A stretch of 64,000 bases of DNA from positions 121,156,719 to 121,220,718 of the forward strand of contig NC_080420.1 of NCBI RefSeq assembly GCF_029873635.1. Direction: 5' to 3'. The DNA is from Malania oleifera (lineage: Eukaryota; Streptophyta; Magnoliopsida; Santalales; Ximeniaceae). The notes beneath the pieces were generated by a model, which saw only the letters and a program-made list of their open reading frames with translations, ran no database searches and was not told where the DNA came from. Below, one piece after another: positions 24,371 to 37,452 of this stretch; position 1 is the first letter of the stretch, and each line of letters begins with the position of its first letter. Position numbers and translations under genes: made by a program.

Positions 24371-24946
24371 TGTTGTGAAAAATGCCCCTCAAACAATGCA
24401 CATCGGAATATGTATATTGTGTAAAGGATCAAATAAAACCAAATGCAACAATATAAATGGTGATTATCCAGATCATTCCACAACCACATCAAATAAATAA
24501 AGTAATAATAAGAGCAATGACACTAAGAATTACGTGGTTCAGCAAAGCCTACATCTACAAGAGTAATTGGCAAATATTTCACTATGAAGATCACAAAATA
24601 CACAACACAATGAGTTTCAATTATCTTCACTACTCACAATATACCCAGAAGAGTATGTTTAACAACCCCACGAATGCTTCCCTCCAAATACCCCACCGTT
24701 CTAACGTTCATATTCAAAATTTGAAATCATCCTCGCAGCCCCGAGTCCATTCATCGATGAATCAAGCATATTCATCGACGAATCAGGCATATTTGTCGAC
24801 GACTTCTGAATGTTTGAATTTTATTTGCTCTCGGTATCTCCATTCGTCGACAAATGCTTGCTGCACAGTACCAATGACTTCACACATATGTTTTTCTTCC
24901 TTTGTTTATAAACTCCACCAAGTATAAGAGTCACAAAAACACAACA
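24371..24946 (-). mobile_element. Ty1/copia LTR (fossil)
   Basis: A 576 bp LTR begins TGTTGTGAAAAATG and ends CACAAAAACACAACA, with short inverted ends TGTTGTG/CACAACA. On the - strand it follows directly after CAAGGTGGAGATTG, the typical copia polypurine sequence, so it is the 3' LTR of a - strand element. GTCGAC-centred palindromes lie at about 24750-24860. Confidence 0.8.
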
Positions 24947-25685
24947 ATCTCCACCTTGACGATTATACATCCCTTAGGAGACTTGACCTTAGAAAGTTCA
25001 GTTGGGTTTGTCTCCCTTCTAGCACTTGGAGACAAACACCAAGTTAAAGCAATATCACTTGAACTTGCAGATGGCAGATTCAGCTGCTATCATCTACCCC
25101 GATATAGTTGTAGATGCAACACCCAAAGACTTCACCTTAGGCTTCCAATAAGACTATCCCACAATAGTAAACACAAAAGTTGCTGCAAGCCTTATATCAT
25201 CACAGCCTCCTATATAGTCTTCAACAAAACTTACAACTAACAGTCCACTATGTTGTTTGCTGAAACACCCCACTGCATAATCATGGGAAACCTTTGACAT
25301 ATCTCGAGCATCACAACCCGTTCTTGGGTACCGAATGATAGACATTCTATATTGATTCTCCACAGAACCCCCTTGAGACAACAAATAAAGTCTCCTGGTG
25401 GTTCCATCCATAAGGCCACCCTGAGATAACTCTGATTTCCTTGTAGCCATGTCCACAAAACCATCCTGAGATAACTCTAATCTCCCTATAGTTTTGTACA
25501 TGTGAATCAGCAAACCAAGATCCATCTTGGCCGTACCCAACACATTCATGTCAAAAACTTTAAACAGGGTTCCCAATTGATTAGTCTCAGTTAAAGCATT
25601 TTCAGCCAATAACATGTCATTCACACACAATAGATACATCACTCCACTGCATCCTATCACCCTCTTCCACACTGGAAACCTCACC
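24947..25685 (-). mobile_element. Ty1/copia internal fragment, pol 3' part (fossil)
   Basis: The - strand translation shows recognisable Ty1/copia reverse transcriptase followed by RNase H sequence, then the polypurine tract and the LTR at 24371-24946. It is broken at several points and lacks gag, integrase and a 5' LTR within this stretch. It ends where a different LTR-type sequence begins at 25686, which probably inserted into it. Confidence 0.8.
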
Positions 25686-25705
25686 TGTAACAACCCCAAA
25701 ATTAT

Positions 25706-25755
<50 letters not shown>

Positions 25756-27334
25756 TGTAACAATATAATATTACTTTGATACCTATAATAATGTCGACTA
25801 TAACGTCTCAAACTTCAAGTGGTACCAAGGATACCTGTTCACAAAACATACCACCTATGCAGTGGAAAACATAAAAATTACATTAACCTTATTTACAATA
25901 CCAAAGTTTTAGTATTTCCCATAACGTACATTTACATCTCCTAGAAAATCCACAAAAACTCCTAGGGACTACTCAAAATACATCTCCTAATACAACACTT
26001 ACCCTTCAATAAGAGCAGTACTAAAGTTCCCTCTATCTCGGAGCTCGCTCCGCACGCCTATCTGGATCACCTGAAAAGTTTGAAATTTTGGGTTGAGACA
26101 CCTCTTAGTAAGACAAAATAAGTTACAACCACTGTGTGGCAAATGAGTTTTACTTGAATAACATAATTATTAATTCAACTATAACTATGATAACATTTCA
26201 ATATAAAACATATCATAACTCACACCTATGCCTTTTAAAATAAATTTTCTATTTGAACATACTTTTAACTATAATAGATAGTTCTTGTTTTCTGTAAAAC
26301 TATATATATTTATTTATATAACTGTGAAAGCTTCCCTGGATGGATAACTGTAATCATGGATTAACCCCACATGATTGGGTTGTGCAGTCCGTGAGCTGGA
26401 CTTAGCTCTAACTGGCCTACCAGGTTAAGTCAAACTATAATATGTCTGTAGTACGATTGACTTGTTCAGCCTAGTCCGGACTGCCAGGGAGTTACTCTAT
26501 TCTTCACTGAGGCACAATTGACTATCAACACCACACTCTATCTGAGATGTGTGGTTGCACTATTTATATCGTGTTAGCTATGGTACCGTGCTCTGTGATT
26601 TGCTCTGGTCCATCAGGGTTTTGATACTATATAATACTATTTCTGTATATAAATGTTTTACAGTGATTCTGTATAAACTATAATACTATGATTATGTAAT
26701 AACTATAAATCATAATTTTGTAATAACTGTATATCATGGTTCTGTATTAACTGTAAATCATAATTATGTACAAATTATAATATCATGGTTCTGTAAAAGT
26801 TGTAAAAATTTCTGTATTAAATCTCTGTACTATATCTACTATTTCTCATGCCACACAATTTAATTGAAACTCTTATACTATAATCTGTACGGGAAAAACT
26901 ATATTTTCCTGTTATATAAAAATAATATATATCATTTATAAAACTTTTTTATATCCCAAAATTTTTGAATTTTCACAAACATATAACATATGTAAAATTC
27001 AAATCCCATACTCTAGATTTTATATTCTGTAATATCCTGTAAATCATATGCTAAAATTCTATAAACACATGTTATACTTTAATTGATAAAATTCCCGAAA
27101 TTAATTGGTTTAACTTATTCTCCTTACCTGATTATTGAGAGGTCTGCTAAAAAAAACTCTATACCCACGCTTGCGGTGTTCGGAACTCAAAAAACCTGAA
27201 ATCATGTAACCCTAGAATAATATCACATTCACATTTTTCCTGGATTCATATACTCCATTTTATTAATGAAACTCCAAATAATTAAATATTTATCACCCTT
27301 ACCTCATTCCCTAAGGAAACGCTCGCATGAGCCA
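25686..27334 (-). mobile_element. LTR-type fragment, TGTAACAACCCC end
   Basis: It begins TGTAACAACCCC, the reverse of a GGGGTTGTTACA LTR 3' end. It contains two blocks shared by the other long LTRs here: TGAGACACCTCTTAGTAAGA near 26095 and the block at 26380-26490 around GGGTTGTGCAGTCCG. A TA microsatellite lies at 25713-25753. Orientation is -. It is interrupted at 27335 by a sequence starting TGTTAGAATTGG. Confidence 0.6.
25713..25753. repeat. (TA)n microsatellite
   Basis: About 20 TA units just inside the LTR-type fragment. Confidence 0.95.
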
Positions 27335-28346
27335 TGTTAGAATTGGTGTATTCCCAAGAGGGAGGTGAATTGGGTATTAAAAATTACCTCTTTGATCAAT
27401 TTAAATTCCAGCAGTAGTATAACACAACTTAGGGTCTGTCTAAGAAAATACCAATTTGCACAGATAAATATAATATGAAGAAATTAGTTCATGCGCAACA
27501 TTTACAATCAATTGAATATAATATACATGTGTAGGAATATAAAGTGTAAGAAATTTAAAAGCAGACACACAATAAGTTATTGGGGTTCAGTCACTATTGC
27601 CTACGTCCTCGCCTCAAGCTCACAAGTAAGAGGATTCCACTAGTTGCTTACTTCACGGGTGGAGCAACACCGTTTGCAACACCTTACAGGTTGGTGCACC
27701 TAGTTCTCCTAACCGGGCCTGAACCAATTTGAGATTATTCACATGGCTAGTCTCCCTTTTCTGACCATACGTCGGGAATATAACAGATATTCAATTTTTG
27801 GTACAAACAAATATGTTTATAATACAAGCAGATATGTATCAATACGCACGATGTAATCAATGCACTCACAAATGATAGGATGTGAAGTTCAAGTGAGATT
27901 TTGTTAACTAATGTGTTAACTCTCAACAGTATGTATGTCAATGTGTATACGTGAGCATAAGACTTTTGATTTCAAGATAATATACTAAGACTTTTGATTT
28001 CAAGATAATATACTTGTAATGTGAATAGTCAAAAAGTCTCTACAACCCTAAACAAATATCACAATAATATTTTTTAAATGTAAAACACAATAGATATTAG
28101 GGTTTAAACTTGCTAAAAATATTTTTGACAAAACACAAAGCAAGCTTATGAGCCTTGCAATAAGGATGCAAGATCTTAACCCAAAGAGGAGTTTTTCCCA
28201 ATTCAATATTTATAAGTGAAATATAATGGGAAAAACTTTAAGCTACTCTCTAAAAATCAATATACAATCAAATGCAAGTGTGAGAGAGTTTAAGCTTGTA
28301 AAATGAATATGAAAAACTAATCTCACTCAAAATAAATGACTAGATG
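27335..28346 (-). mobile_element. LTR-type sequence, left part
   Basis: It begins TGTTAGAATTGGTGTATTCC and reads on into AGATG, the target site of the 28-34 kb element. The sequence resumes at 34494 and ends TCACAAAGTCAACA at 35475. Together the parts look like one long LTR or solo LTR in - orientation (TGTTGACTTTGTGAG start on that strand). No matching target duplication was found at the outer ends. A 28-bp unit is duplicated in tandem at about 27959-28014. Confidence 0.5.
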
Positions 28347-31300
28347 TGTAACGCCCCGAACCCTTGTACCCGGGTCCGGCGCGTTATAACTGATAAAATT
28401 CCTGATAATCCATAATCAACATATGCACAGCGAAAAATATAAACATAATCTCGATATAACATAATACCAGAGTTTACTAATTCTAACTATAATCCATAAT
28501 AAATCATTCATTATCTGCATTTCTATAAATCTACATAACTCTCAAAACATTTCAGTATTTTCACAATCATTCCTTACTCAACAGCCTTAAAATATAAAGA
28601 TATAAAACATAAATATTTACATTTCCTAAAATTATCATAGAAATATATTATTTTCTTTTTCTATTTCCCAATAATGCTATAAAAACCTTGAGCTCTCAAA
28701 GCTCGATCTCGAGGAAATATTGAAAAAAGATAAATTCATATTCGGGTTAGACACATTTCAGTAAGGGAAGAAATAATATATTAAAACTGTGTGTGGTCTA
28801 CATGAAATTTTTAAATAACATATTAATATCATTTGCAAACCATTAACATGAATTTTGAAATCATTTCCTGTTCCTAATCATACACATGCAAAATATTTAC
28901 CCACGAGACTACCCAAGGATATGGGTGATTACCCGCCCATACAAGTAGTACCCCTCTACTCTAATACCTAGACAACCCAAAGGTCACGGCTAAAACATAC
29001 CAAGTCACTCACCTTACTCAGTAAATCCTTAAGTAATAAATTGATCTCGTACTCACATAGTTCATACAAAAGTTTACTGGCGAAGGCTTCAAAGAATAGG
29101 AAAATTTACCCGCCCATATAAGTAGTTTCCCTCTACCCTAGCACGTTATGCAGCCTATTGCTACACCTGATACAACTAAGACACTCGCCTTTCTCAGCAA
29201 ACCCTCGGATGAAGAGTTTGCCCCACCCAAACGTAACATGTTTTACTAGCATAAATATTACTAATACCATAATACATTATTTTATTTGCCATTATTTTGC
29301 ATCTCTCAACTGTTTATATTTTCATCTTCTACTTTTCATTTCATTTCACTTTACGTGACTCTTTTCCATTTTACATTATTCACATTTCACATTTCATTTC
29401 TATTTTGTTCATTTCCATTTTCATTTTATTTCATTTCATTTCGTTCATACCCATCATCTTTCAGCTGTTTTACCCAATATCTTTCAACTGTTTTATCCAG
29501 CATTTTTTAGTTGTTATACATTTATCCAACATCTTTCAACTGTTTTACCCAACATTTTTCAACTGTCATACATTTACCCAACATCTTTCAGCTATTTTAC
29601 GTAGTATTTTTCAGCTGTTATACATTTTACCCAACATATTTTAACTGTTTACATGGTTGTATTAACACGCACAAGTAGCATAGTTCATATCATATTTCAT
29701 TATCAACATATTACTTACTTAACCTGTCTCTCATACACTTAGCATATATTTTCATACAACATTCCTATTTACTCATGCCACACAATTTAGTAATAAAATT
29801 CATACACTACCTATAAAATAAGTCAACCAACATTTAATGTTTATATACTGAAAATACCTTTCATTCCTTACATAATTATCCTAAAAATATTTTTCCACTT
29901 TCATTAATTCATTTTCGCATATACATATCTAATAAATAATCCTAAACTCGAAAAATATAATTTAAACAATTGACATTTTAAACCCATACCAAAACATATA
30001 CATGTACATATAACACAATTTATTTTTCATTAAATTCATAAAAATTATGATTTAATATATATTTTTTCTCTTACTTGATTTTTTGAATTACGCAAATAAG
30101 GACCTCAAAAAGATGTCTGCGGCGCTTACCTGCACCCTAAAATTAAAAATTATAGTTCCATGTAATTAATAATGAATAAAATATTATTTTAATATTTCCT
30201 AAACTCATAAATTCTAAATAAATAAATGTACCTTTAAATATAGTCAAATTACCAAATTTCTCAAATCTCACTCTCGCTTTGGAGTAAGACCTAGAAAACT
30301 CCAATTGAAATTTTACTTATGTCAAAATAACGACGATCACGACTAGGACCCCTTGGTGGTGCCTAATCGTCGATTTAACTGCAGATTTAACGAAAAATTA
30401 AGAAATTAGGGGAAAGTTACCTTACCCCAGGAATGGTGCCTACGCTGCTCCCACGACAAATCCGTTCCAGTAGAAATGTCGGTGGTGGAGTTAAAAATCC
30501 AATGACACCTTCAGTTTCTTGATAGGCGCTCGTTAGACTGACGAAATTGAGGAGAGAGAGAGAGAGAGAGAGAGGGGAAGACGGAGATGAAGAGAGGACC
30601 TAAGAGAGAAGAAGAATTGTCTGTTGTTTTAGGAAGCTTTAGCTTCCTGAAGATGCCTTCATTTCATCATTTTCATTTTTTTTTTTTGTTTAACTTACTT
30701 TAAGTTATTTCATATACTTATATATAATCACCATTTTACTTAATTAATTCAAGTTAATAATGTTTAACTAATTAATTACCAATAAATAATTTTAATTTAA
30801 TTTAATTCCTTTTTTATATTTCCTTTATTTATTTATTTAATACATTAATTTAATAATGTTTAACCAATTAACTAGTCAATAATTACTCTTAATTTTAATT
30901 AATTAATTTAATTTTTTTAATAAATTTTTTTCCCACGTTATTACATTATTTTCTCCTTTAAGAAATTTCATCCTCGAAATTTTTACCAACTAACCTAACT
31001 ATCGAGTTCAAATCCCAAGTTCGAATTTCTCTATTCGGAAACATTACCATCGATGGATTTGCCATGATTTTATGAAGCTAATTACTTCTTCACAAAAACA
31101 CAAAAAATCATCAAGGGAATTCTGCCCCCAAATTTACGAAACACAACTCAGAATTCCTAATGGTATTTTAATCTACCCATCATTATCCTTATCGCAACTT
31201 AATCTTATACTCTAGTATAAATTATCCTTAACCTAATACTCTAATATTACTATATCCAAACGATGTGAAATTAATCACACTTCTAACTGGACATTACTCT

Positions 31301-34300
31301 GCTACCACAATGTAACGCTCCGAACCCTTAAACCCGGGTTCGGTGCGTTATACCTAATAAAATCCCTGATAATACATAATCAACATATACGTAGCGGAAA
31401 ACATAAGCATAATCTACATATAACATAATACTAGAGTTTGCTAATTCTAACTATAATTCATAATAAATCATTCATCACCTGCATTTCTATAAATCTACAT
31501 AACTCCCAAAAGGTCACGACTAAAGCATACCAAGGTACTCACCTTACTTAGTAAGCCCTTAAGTGATAAATTGATCTCGTACTCACACAGTTCATACAAA
31601 AGTTTACCGGCGAAAGCTCCCAAGAATAGGAAAATCTACCCGCTCATACAAGTAGTTTCCCTCTGTCCTAGTACGTTATGCAGCTTACTATTACACCTGA
31701 TACAACCAGGGCACTCGCCTTTCTCAACAAGCCCTCGGACGAAGAGTTTGCCTCGCCCAAACGTAACATGTTCTGCTAGCATAAATACTGCTAATACCAT
31801 AATACATTATTTTATCTGCCATTATTTTGCATCTTTAAACTGTTCATGTTTTCATCTTCTACTTTTCATTTCATTTCACTTTATGTGGCTCTTTCCCATT
31901 TTACATTGTTCATATTTCACATTTCATTTTTAATTCGTTCATTTCTATTTTCATTTCATTTCATACTCAACATCTTTCAGCTGTTTTACCCAGCATCTTT
32001 CAACTGTTTTTACCCAACATCTTTCAACTGTTTTACCTAACATTTTTCAGTTGTCATACATAGGGGTGAGCATAATTCGGGGAAACCCGAATTAACCGAT
32101 CAATTTCGGTCGGTTCGGTTATGGATGTACCAAATTTCGGTTAATCGGTTATCGGTTCGGTTAAGAGAAATTTTAATTCGGTTAACCGAATTATCCGAAA
32201 TAATAATGAATTAAAATTTAAATATAAACTAATAATATATATATATATATATATACATACGCGGGATGGGGAAAAGGCGGAGGTGGTTTTATTTAACTAT
32301 CTTTGTGCCTACTGCCTACATTGTTCTTGCCTCCAGAAAATGTTGTCCAGAGGCTGGCCTGCAAAATAAATGCACCATGCCCTCTTAGAATTAATATATC
32401 CTACTGCAAAATATATCCATACCCTAGTGGTGGCACAATGCCACCTTAATGAAAAATCTAGAAATAATCTCTGGGTAGTTAATTGATGGGATTTGATGCA
32501 AGGAGGAACTTATTCTTTGTGATGAATGTTCCAATAACACAGCTAGATCATTTCCCACAAATGAAAGCCATGAGATGATGAGCTCATGTCCATTGCTCTC
32601 TTAGAATTATGGAATTGAGTTGTAGTAACTCCACCTAGAAGTCACCAGGGGGAATGCATTCAGTTACTATGACTGCATATCATCTGGACAACAGATTTAT
32701 AAATTCCACTTTTATAGATTAATAGTAAAATATTCTTTTTTATTAATAAAATTAATAGATGCAAAATATCTTTTTTTTAATAAAATTAATAAATGAGTTG
32801 CAGAATTGGTAAAAAAGTTATAATTATAATCTATTTTTAATAATTAATTTTAAAAAAATTCGGTAAAATTCGGTTAACCGATTTACCCAAAAAGGTAATT
32901 CGGTCGGGTGAGGTTCGGTTAACATTCCTTATTCGGTCGATTCGGTTAACAAAAATCATTAACCGAAAATTTCGGTTAATTAACCGAATTTGACTGAACT
33001 GACCGTTTGCTCATCCCTAGTCATACATTTACCCAACATCTTTTAACCGTTTTACCCAATATTTTTCAGCTGTCATACATTTACCCAACATCTTTCAGTC
33101 GTTTTACCCAACATTTTTCAGCTGTCATATATTTATCCAGTATCTTTCAACTATTTTACCCAACATATTTTAGTTGTTTACATGGTTGCATTAACACATA
33201 CAAGCAACATAGTTCATATCATATTTCATTTTCAACGTATTACTTACTTAACATGTATCTTATACATTTAACATATATTTCCACACAGCATTCCTATTTA
33301 CTCATGCCACACAATTTAGTAATAAAATTCATATACTGCCTGTAAAATAAGCCAACCAACATGTAATGTTTATGTACTGAAAATATCTTTCATTCCTTAC
33401 ATAATTACCTTGAAAATATTTTTCCACTTTCATCAGTTTATTTTCACATTTACATATCTAATAAATAACCTTAAACTTGAGAAAATATAATTTAAACAGT
33501 TAACATTTTAAACCCATAACGAAACATATGCACGTATATATAACATAATTTATTTTTCATTAAATTTATAAAAATTCTGATTTAATAAATATTTTTTTTC
33601 TTACCTGATTTCTTGAACTATGCCAACAAGGACCCCAAAAAATGCCTACAACGCTCACCTGCACCCTAAAATTAAAAAATTCTAGTTTCATGTAATTAAT
33701 CTTGAATAAAATATTATTTTAATATTTCCTAAACTCATAAATTTTAAATAAATAAATATACCCTTAAATATAGTCAAATTACCAAATTTCTCAAATCATA
33801 CTCTCGCTTTGGAGTGGATCTTAGAAAATTCCAATTGAAACTTTACTCATGTCAAAATGACAACGATCACGACTAGGATCCCGTGGTGATGCCTGATCGT
33901 CGATTTAATAACAAATTTAACAAGATATTAAGAAATTAGGGGAAAGTTGCCTTACCACAGGAATGGTACCTGCGCCGCTCTCACGACAAATCCGCTCCAG
34001 TAGAAATGTCAGTGGCGGAGTTTGGAATCCAATGAAACCTTTTGTTTCTCGATTGACGCTCTTAGACCGGCAAAATTGAGGAGAGAGAGAGAGGCGGAGA
34101 CGGAGACGGAGACGGAGACGAAGAGAGGACCTGAGAGAGAAGAAGAATTGTCTGTTGTTTCAGGAAGCTTCAGCTTCCTAAATATGCCTTCATTTCACCA
34201 TTTTCATTTTTTTTAAACTTACTTTAACTTAAGTTATTTCATATACTTTTATATATATATAATCACCATTTTACTTAACTTAATTAATTCAAGTTAATAA

Positions 34301-34488
34301 TGTTTAACTAATTAATTACCAATAAATAATTTTAATTTAATTTTTTTAATATTTCCTTTATTTATTTATTATACATTAATTTAGTAATGTTTAACCAATT
34401 AACTAGTCAATAATTACTCTCAATTTTAATTAATTTTTTTAATTAATTAATTTAAATTTTTTTTTAAATTTTTTCCCAAGTTATTACA
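28347..34488 (-). mobile_element. Long-LTR, interior-poor Ty3/gypsy-type element
   Basis: It has two direct LTRs: 28347-30945 and 31311-34488 (the right one enlarged by a hAT insertion). The ends are TGTAACGCCCC / CGTTATTACA and the flanking 5-bp duplication is a perfect AGATG (28342-28346 and 34489-34493). The interior is only 365 bp (30946-31310). Beside the right LTR, the - strand reads TGGTAGCAGAG, close to the initiator tRNA-Met primer site. Beside the left LTR, it reads GAAATTTCTTAAAGGAGAAA, the usual gypsy polypurine context. It has no coding capacity, so it looks non-autonomous. By eye the LTRs differ at roughly one base in ten over their first 150 bp, suggesting an age of a few million years. 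Confidence 0.88.
32061..33019. mobile_element. hAT-type non-autonomous DNA transposon
   Basis: A 959 bp element. The left end is TAGGGGTGAGCA and the right end read in reverse is TAGGGATGAGCA. The 8-bp target duplication is perfect: GTCATACA (32053-32060 and 33020-33027). Subterminal regions repeat AATTCGGTTAACCGA-like words in both orientations, probable transposase binding sites. No transposase is seen. It lies inside the right LTR of the 28-34 kb element. Confidence 0.93.
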
Positions 34489-34493
34489 AGATG

Positions 34494-35475
34494 AGTGTGC
34501 GAAATAGATTTTGGCAATCTATTTGAAAAATATGGGAGTGTGAATGATTTAACCCAATAAAATTTTCAAAGAAAATTGGCTAGTCTAAAACCCTAATTTT
34601 ATCTTAATTATGACAAATGAAGAGGTATATATAGAGTTGGGAAAAAATATAACTATTGAGAACACGCAGGGTATTTTTGAAAAAGTTTAATTGAATTTAA
34701 TGAAAATTAATCCTAATTTACTGTGGTAAAAATTTGCCAACCCGAGAGGTTTCAGTCGACCATATTATTGAGTTCGGTCAATTGTGGTCATTTTGAACTA
34801 GATATACGATCAACCGTATCAAGGCGATTTCAAACCTTTCGAGATTCGGTCGACCAAGGCAGGTTTGGTTGACTATTTTCTAAGGTTCGGTCAACCAAGT
34901 CAGTTTTGAACTAATGGTTCGGTCGACTAGGTTGTTGGGAGGCACCCACGTGTCAGTTCGGTCGACTGTAAGTGTCAAGTTCATTTTTCGGATGGTCGAC
35001 TGAGCAAAGTCAAAATGTTGACTTCAGTTTGGTCGACCGACGCTTTTATATAGCTTTGGGTTCAGTCGATCGAGACTACTTAAAATGTACATTTAAGTCC
35101 TGTTTTGGTCTCAATGTTTCATCAACCCAGAGTAATTAAGCATAAGGCATTTTAGGCTATATGTGTGATGATTCCTATGGTCATTCTAAGGCCTCTTGAG
35201 CATATACCCTATCATGCATGACATGCAAAAGTTATGGTCCATTATTACAGACTTGAAAACTAAATGCAGTTACAATAAGAAACAAATGTCTTCAATTTTC
35301 ATGCTCTTCACTCTATGGAGTACGCCAGGTGTATGTGTATTATCCGTCTTGACCTTTATTCTCCCTGTCCCTCATGTGTGATCTCAATTGTGGACCTGTG
35401 CACATGCTAAATACACACATAAGTTCACTGTACTTCGTCAGCATCAAAACAGAGATCTGACTCACAAAGTCAACA
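34494..35475 (-). mobile_element. LTR-type sequence, right part
   Basis: It continues the sequence begun at 27335 after the 28-34 kb insertion. The stretch 34745-35060 carries about ten GGTCGACC/GGTCAACC-like words. It ends CTGACTCACAAAGTCAACA. On the - strand this is the start of the LTR. Confidence 0.5.
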
Positions 35476-35794
35476 AGTCTTAAACTCGTGCCTGCAACGT
35501 TCGCATCAAAACCTTGTAATCCACAAACTCCAATTTATCAGCTCAATCCCAGAATGCATACCACTTTAATATTTCTAGGTTCACATAATTTCAATTACTA
35601 TTTAAACTTAAAAAAACAACTCTCTTACCTCAGTCTTGGAGTGGTGTCTGGGATCCTCCAAACATAATTCTGCTCTGGTCAAATTAATGAGAATCGCCGC
35701 TAGGCCTTAAATACTGAGTTTGGTCGTCGATGGGGCGAGTTTAGAGTGAGAAAATGAGAAGAGAGAGAGAGAATGTTCACAGCCTTGTGTGTGC

Positions 35795-35825
<31 letters not shown>

Positions 35826-36105
35826 TGAGAGAGGGCTTTTGTAATTCTAAAAGAAAAATGACATGCAACCCTTATATACTATTTTGTCCCAAAGAAAATC
35901 CATTGACGGTTTTCTTAGGCTCCAAGAAAACCGTCGACGGTTTGGTCTTTAACCAAACCAGTTTTCACTGTTTACCTTTAACCTGGCCGCAGTAAAAATA
36001 TAACCGTATACGGTTTTCTTAGCACTCCAAAAAACTGTCAATGGTTTGGTCCTCACCAAACCATTTTCCTTTTTTCTTATCTTTTCTATTTTTTGGGTCT
36101 TTACA
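35476..36105 (-). mobile_element. LTR-type fragment, U3/R side
   Basis: It ends GGGTCTTTACA, the reverse of a TGTAAAGACCC LTR start. It contains a GA/GT-rich tract (35756-35837) and CCGTCGACGG-like repeats (35890-36050), the same layout as the U3 and start-site regions of the other long LTRs. Its left part resembles the end of the 25686-27334 fragment, so the two need not be halves of a single LTR. Confidence 0.55.
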
Positions 36106-36650
36106 TTCTTCCCTCCTTATAAAAAATTCGTTCTTGAAATTTGCTATCTATCATATTTCCAACCTTAAAGAAAAATATTACAATTTTATTAATTACCCTC
36201 ACTTATGGCGGAGGAATACCGTGGTTATAAGGAAGGGTTCTGAGAGATTACAATCATTTATAGAAAAAGAAAACTCTCTCAAAATCATTTATAACATAAA
36301 GCCAAAAACATTAACTATCTTACCCTATACAAGTCAAAAATACACACATTGTTATATATTCTACTTTTAACATCTCATCTTTGATCTCCACTGAATAGAT
36401 GTAAATATCGCTGGCGCATCTGTTCCTCTAATTCCTCTAATAATAGTTTCATTTCACTTTTTTTTTTTTTTGGAACCAAAATTTGTACTTTTCTCCTTAA
36501 ACAATTGGGCTAGTATTGGACCAATTTAACACGTCTATTAATGAGCCTAATAAACAAGTCCATTCGAACCAGTTATCAAGTTGCTCATAAGTCAAAACGA
36601 TTCGAACCCAGCTATGCTCACACTCGGCTTGTTTACAAATCGAATGTAAA
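36106..36650 (-). mobile_element. Interior remnant next to an LTR, then possible hAT flank
   Basis: The - strand beside the LTR reads AACGAATTTTTTATAAGGAG, a gypsy-type polypurine context like that at 30946-30990. About 350 bp of weakly recognisable interior follows. From about 36510 the sequence resembles an element whose right end lies at 40855. Confidence 0.45.
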
Positions 36651-36984
36651 AATTGTGTAATGACCCAAAAATATATATTCGACTAAAGCATAATAATAAT
36701 AATAATAATAATAGTCATTAAGTTAATATCAATACAGAAGTGCTTTCTGTAGGATCCTTGATTTCATGTTTGATACTTAAGAAAGACCTTGTCTTAGCGA
36801 GTGCTCAGAGACCATTGCGGTTCAGTCACTCCTTAGAGGTTAGCCTGGTCAAAATGGAATTTCATAGGATAAATAAGATAAATACTGTTTGTACACGTAA
36901 ATAAGTACATATATATAAAATAGTGTTTTGACAGACATAATTTGAAGAAATACATGGTAAAATAATAATAATAATATAAGTATC

Positions 36985-37290
36985 CTATGTGGGGCCTACA
37001 AGACTATGTGGAGCCCACATGAGTCCCGAAGTTGTGTGGGATTTACATGAGTCCCAAAGTTGTCTAGGATTCATAAAATCGTATGAGAACTATTGGAATT
37101 ACGTAAGACCCACTTGGGTCTTGAAGTTGTGTGGGGCCCACAAAATCATATGGGGCCCACATGAGTTCCGAAGTTGTGTGAGATCTACATGAGTCCCGAA
37201 ACTATGTTGGGCTCATAAAAATGTGTGAGGACTATTGAAGTTACGTAAGACCCACTTGGGTTTTGAAGTTGTGTGGGGCCTACATGAGTT
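36985..37290. repeat. Minisatellite inside the solo LTR
   Basis: Imperfect tandem copies of a unit containing GTGGGGCCCACATGAGTCC and CGAAGTTGTGTGGG words, about 30 bp apart, with a higher-order repeat of about 180 bp (36990-37180 resembles 37140-37290). It is open in one frame for 67 codons, but the composition is purely repeat-driven. Confidence 0.75.
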
Positions 37291-37452
37291 TTCAAAATTC
37301 GAATTTAATTCTTCAAAAAAAAATGATAATACTAAAACATGGCTTAAAAATAATAATAATAATAATAATAATTTTTTAAAAAATTTTAAAAATAAATAAA
37401 TAAATAAATAATTAAGTAAGTAATTAATTAAAAAATTATTAAATGGGAGTGG

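Noticed and set aside
24457-25240. Two + strand frames of 112-156 codons
   Set aside because: They are antisense shadows of the copia LTR and pol fossil on the - strand.
29158-29644. Overlapping open frames rich in F, S, H and I
   Set aside because: They come from low-complexity CATTTT/TTTCAT repeats inside an LTR, with a matching set in the other LTR at 31571-32040.
36989-37192. A 67-codon frame with repeated GPH/RSC-like words
   Set aside because: Product of the minisatellite at 36985-37290.
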